A stretch of 64,000 bases of DNA from Planctomycetota bacterium (lineage in GTDB: Bacteria > Planctomycetota > UBA1135 > GCA-002686595), in assembly GCA_022446815.1 (NCBI GenBank), contig JAKVCD010000013.1, positions 1 to 64,000 on the forward strand, written 5' to 3'. The notes below the pieces were generated by a model, which did not search any database, was not told the DNA's origin, and worked only from the letters and a program-made list of their open reading frames with translations. Below are positions 61,373 to 64,000 of the stretch, piece by piece (the first letter of the stretch is position 1; the number at the start of each line of letters is the position of its first letter). The position numbers were made by a program, and so were the translations under genes.

Positions 61373-62758
61373 ATGACGGATGACACCAACCAACGCCTCG
61401 CCCGCGTCTGCCTCGTAGGGCGCCCGAACGTCGGCAAGTCGACGCTCTTGAACCGTATGTGCGGCAGCCGAGTCTCGATCGTCGAGCCCACGGCGGGCGT
61501 GACGCGCGATCGGATCGCCGTGCAGGCGCGGCTCTTCCGAGGGCGTCACGAGCGCTGGGTCGAGGTGATCGACACCGGCGGCGTCGGGATCGTGGACCGC
61601 GACGACTTAGGCCCGCACGTAGAGGAGCAGGTCTCCACAGCCATCGAGAGCGCAGACCTCATCATCTTCCTCGTGGATGGCCGAGACGGCATCACGCCCC
61701 TCGATCAGAAGGTCGCTGACTCCCTGAGGGGCGCTGGTCTCCCGGTGATCCTGTGCGTCAACAAGATCGAGAGTGAAGAGCTCGAGTGGGCCACAGATGA
61801 GTTCCGGCGCCTCGGAGTGGGGGACGGCCCCTTCCCGATCAGCGCGCAAAATGCGCAAGGGTTGACCGAGGTCTACGAGCGCTTGATCGAAGTCCTCGGC
61901 TCGGATCAGTTCCTAGAGAAGCCGCCTGAGGAAGAGCGCCCCACCATGAAGCTCGCGGTGGTCGGCCGCAGGAACGCTGGCAAGTCGACCCTCATCAATC
62001 AGCTCGCGCGCGAGGAGCGAATGATCGTCTCCGAGATCCCGGGGACAACGAGGGACTCTGTGGACGTCGTGTTCGAGCGTGACGGGAAGCGCTTCGTCGC
62101 CATCGACACAGCGGGGGTGCGCAAGAAGAAGAGCATCGCTGATGCGATCGAGTTCTACTCCGACACCCGCAGCTACCGCGCCATCAGGCGCGCTGACGTC
62201 GTCGTGATCCTCTTCGACATGACGGTGCCCATCTCGTCCATCGAGAAGAAGCTCGCGCGCTATGTGATGGATCACCACTCACCAGTCGTGATCGCTGCGA
62301 ACAAGTGGGACCTCTCTGAGCGGACCTTGAAGGAGTTCCGTGAGGACCTCGACCTACACCTCCGCGGCCTCTCTTGGGCGCCCTTTGTGAAGCTCTCTGC
62401 CAAGAAAGGGAAAGGCATCGATCAGCTCGTCGCGAAGGCAGAGGAGCTCTTTGAGCAGGGGCAGCACCGGGTGGGGACGGGCGAGCTGAACCGCGTCCTC
62501 GAGCGCGCTCTCAGCGCGCGGGTCCCGAACTCGAAGGGGTACCGCGCGAAGATTCACTACGCGACTCAGGCTGAGGTCAACCCGCCGACCTTCGTCTTGT
62601 TCGTGAACGACAAGAAGCTTTTCACGAAGGACTACATCAGGTACTTGTCCAACCGACTTCGTAAGGAGCTGCCCTTCGAAGACGTCCCTGTGCGCATCGT
62701 GCTGCGGGATAAGGAGAAGGACAGAGAGGCGACGGAGCGTACAGGACCCATCTCATGA
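61373..62758 (+). CDS. der: GTPase Der (EngA), double G-domain ribosome assembly factor
   Basis: 461 residues with two consecutive Era-like G domains and a C-terminal KH-like domain. Domain 1: G1 GRPNVGKSTLLNRM, G3 DTGGVG, and the G4 position NKIE where NKxD is usual. Domain 2: G1 GRRNAGKSTLINQL, PGTTRDS, G3 DTAGVRKK, G4 NKWD. The KH-like part has KIHYATQAEVNPPTFVLFVN and FTKDYIRYLSNRLRKELPF. Der acts in assembly of the large ribosomal subunit. Its stop overlaps the start of the next lipoprotein gene (ATGA). Confidence 0.95.
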   Translation: MTDDTNQRLARVCLVGRPNVGKSTLLNRMCGSRVSIVEPTAGVTRDRIAVQARLFRGRHERWVEVIDTGGVGIVDRDDLGPHVEEQVSTAIESADLIIFLVDGRDGITPLDQKVADSLRGAGLPVILCVNKIESEELEWATDEFRRLGVGDGPFPISAQNAQGLTEVYERLIEVLGSDQFLEKPPEEERPTMKLAVVGRRNAGKSTLINQLAREERMIVSEIPGTTRDSVDVVFERDGKRFVAIDTAGVRKKKSIADAIEFYSDTRSYRAIRRADVVVILFDMTVPISSIEKKLARYVMDHHSPVVIAANKWDLSERTLKEFREDLDLHLRGLSWAPFVKLSAKKGKGIDQLVAKAEELFEQGQHRVGTGELNRVLERALSARVPNSKGYRAKIHYATQAEVNPPTFVLFVNDKKLFTKDYIRYLSNRLRKELPFEDVPVRIVLRDKEKDREATERTGPIS

Positions 62759-63216
62759 GCATCACCAAGCGCTGCGTGGCCATCGCCGCCATGCTCTTCC
62801 TCACTCTCCCTTCTTGTAGCTCGACACCGGACTCCATCTGGGTGGAGTCTGGAGCGCCCACGGTCAGCAGGCGTGTGCTCTGGGAGGTGACGCGCATGGC
62901 CTTCGAGCGGGAGGGCTTCCCACAGATCGCCCCAGGCTTTGATCCAGCGAACAACACCGTCACCTCTGGCTGGCGCACAGAGCTCGCGCCCTTCAGCGGC
63001 CAAGGCTTCCGCGAGCGCGCCTGGGTCAAGTACTCCACGAGCGACGAGGGGAACCTCTCGATAGAGGTGCGAGTCCAGCGCGAGGTGAACAAGAACCTCG
63101 CCCGTCCGCTCGATCCGCAGTACGCCGACTGGGAGGAGGCTCGCGACTCTAAGGAGCGCGCGCGCTTCCTGTTACAAGTCATCAAGGGGAGCCTTGTCTC
63201 CGGTGGTGTCTCGTAG
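62755..63216 (+). CDS. Small lipoprotein of unknown function
   Basis: 153 residues, start ATG overlapping the der stop (ATGA). The signal MSITKRCVAIAAMLFLTLPSC ends with LPSC, so it is lipid-anchored. The mature part is beta-rich (NTVTSGWRTELAPFSGQGF, RAWVKYSTSDEGNLSIEVRV), with a helical C-terminus. The spacing of Trp/Tyr and Arg resembles generic small planctomycetal lipoproteins, but I recognise no family. Cotranscription with der is likely and says nothing specific about function. Confidence 0.65.
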   Translation: MSITKRCVAIAAMLFLTLPSCSSTPDSIWVESGAPTVSRRVLWEVTRMAFEREGFPQIAPGFDPANNTVTSGWRTELAPFSGQGFRERAWVKYSTSDEGNLSIEVRVQREVNKNLARPLDPQYADWEEARDSKERARFLLQVIKGSLVSGGVS

Positions 63217-63232
63217 ACCTAGGCGACCCTTC

Positions 63233-63727
63233 ATGCAGACCGTTCGTGGAACTTGTCTTTGGACCCTCCTCGTAATTGCAGCCCTCTCTGGGTGCTCTCA
63301 AGGGGATAGAGAGGTCGTTGTCATCATCCATACCTGCAATGACCTGAGCACTGAGCGATTCTCGGATCACTCTATTGAAGGGGTCGCTGAAGAGTTCGAC
63401 CTTCAACTCGTGTTCGGTGATTCAGATAAGTCCATCTCCACTTGGTCTAGTCGGGTGGGCTATTCACCAGCTTTAGAGCTTGAGGAATGGGACCTCTTCC
63501 AAGAGGAGGTGCAGCTTGAGCTAGAGGATCGCTTTGGGGTCAGTTTAAGAGCGGGCCTCTCCCAAGATGAGTTTGTGGAGGCCTTGCGAGCGACGCTCGA
63601 GCTGGCCCAGTTCCGGCAGATCAGCGGTATCAGCTCTACTTGGGCAGAAGGGGAGCGAGATCCGGATGATCTGGACACCTTTCAGAAGCAAGAGTGGCTT
63701 CAAGAGACCGCGATCTATAGGCGTTGA
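63233..63727 (+). CDS. Lipoprotein of unknown function with atypical composition
   Basis: 164 residues from the ATG at 63233, the best start for a lipoprotein signal (TVRGTCLWTLLVIAALSGC); the frame is open from 63194. The mature part is acidic and mostly helical (ALELEEWDLFQEEVQLELED, then VEALRATLELAQFRQ). I recognise no family. The sequence is visibly less GC-rich and less codon-biased than its neighbours, particularly toward the 3' end, and the AT-rich trend continues beyond it. It may be recently acquired or weakly selected. Confidence 0.55.
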   Translation: MQTVRGTCLWTLLVIAALSGCSQGDREVVVIIHTCNDLSTERFSDHSIEGVAEEFDLQLVFGDSDKSISTWSSRVGYSPALELEEWDLFQEEVQLELEDRFGVSLRAGLSQDEFVEALRATLELAQFRQISGISSTWAEGERDPDDLDTFQKQEWLQETAIYRR

Positions 63728-64000
63728 GCTGACGCGAGCGCACCCAGATTGCGTGCTCTTGGAACCTAGATGAGCGCTGCGCCTGGATCGTCTTAAGCTT
63801 CTTATTTGCAGTTGTTTACTGGTTTTTTGATGCTGGACGTCTGGTTCGGCCGGGCGTTGGATGTCGGATTTTGCAGGTCTGGCTAAACAGGGGGCCTCTT
63901 AAGCACCGATCCATGCGGTTGAGGCCCTCTCCAGGGAGGGCGCACCGCAATGCCCCAACACGTCCCCCGTGCCCATGGGGGTTGGATCGGTCCCGACCGA
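63728..64000. other. AT-richer non-coding tail with nested inverted repeats at the window end
   Basis: No gene is seen. From ~63890 several inverted repeats nest: ACCGATCC 63905-63912 with GGATCGGT 63984-63991; inside, TGCGGT 63914-63919 with ACCGCA 63944-63949, CCCTC 63925-63929 with GAGGG 63936-63940, and CCCCC 63964-63968 with GGGGG 63977-63981. A competing pair is GGGCCTC 63892-63898 with GAGGCCC 63921-63927. The arrangement suits a multi-branched RNA, or leader structure of a gene beyond the window. Confidence 0.45.

Noticed and set aside
63890-64000. tRNA or rRNA fragment at the window end
   Set aside because: No acceptor/T-arm pattern or rRNA consensus could be recognised, despite strong pairing.

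Overview
The window is a gene-dense, high-GC bacterial chromosome segment with no tRNA, rRNA, phage, insertion sequence or CRISPR array that I could find. It most likely comes from a planctomycete or a close PVC relative. The supporting evidence is a gene for the short basic protein that I recognise as the PVC signature family (60176-60421), several FG-GAP/VCBS (CRTAC1-like) secreted proteins, a Tat-exported Gfo/Idh/MocA oxidoreductase, many lipoproteins and TPR proteins, and a GldA/F/G-type ABC operon. I cannot place it to genus.

Layout. 1-5.7 kb: the 3' part of an FG-GAP protein, a TPR-redoxin fusion and ComEC. 5.7-8.0 kb: coaD, ridA and a Tat-type oxidoreductase. 8.1-15.1 kb: glutathione peroxidase-like and aldose-epimerase lipoproteins, a di-haem peroxidase, YchF, fructose-1,6-bisphosphatase, an SGNH hydrolase and the fluoride channel CrcB. 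15.1-20.7 kb: a leftward ABC operon (ATPase, permease, a double-length GldG-like protein, a DUF4340-like protein). 20.8-25.4 kb: an M3 oligopeptidase, an FG-GAP protein and dihydroorotase.

25.6-39.6 kb holds two complete oligopeptide-type ABC importers arranged head to head, each in the order binding protein, OppB, OppC, OppD, OppF. This is the most unusual part. The binding protein of the leftward system contains what looks like an entire glycine-cleavage H-protein domain without its lipoylation lysine. The binding protein of the rightward system starts with a stretch resembling the N-terminus of biotin carboxyl carrier protein, and its OppB and OppC carry large extra segments.

40.5-52.5 kb is a leftward envelope locus: two paralogous lipoprotein secretins flank a 1000-residue TPR protein, a second TPR protein, one ExbB/TolQ and two ExbD/TolR proteins. 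No pilin and no secretion ATPase is present. I read it as a secretin system possibly energised by proton motive force.

52.9-64 kb: uracil-DNA glycosylase and MtaB (translationally coupled), two TPR proteins, an FG-GAP/ASPIC lipoprotein, a SPOR-like membrane protein, the PVC small basic protein, QueE, Der and two small lipoproteins. The window ends in a more AT-rich stretch leading into a sequence with nested inverted repeats that could be a structured RNA.

Translational coupling (ATGA, TTGA, TGATG overlaps) is frequent. Several starts are TTG or GTG, and several genes begin downstream of the longest possible start, as judged from signal peptides, overlaps and ribosome binding sites.
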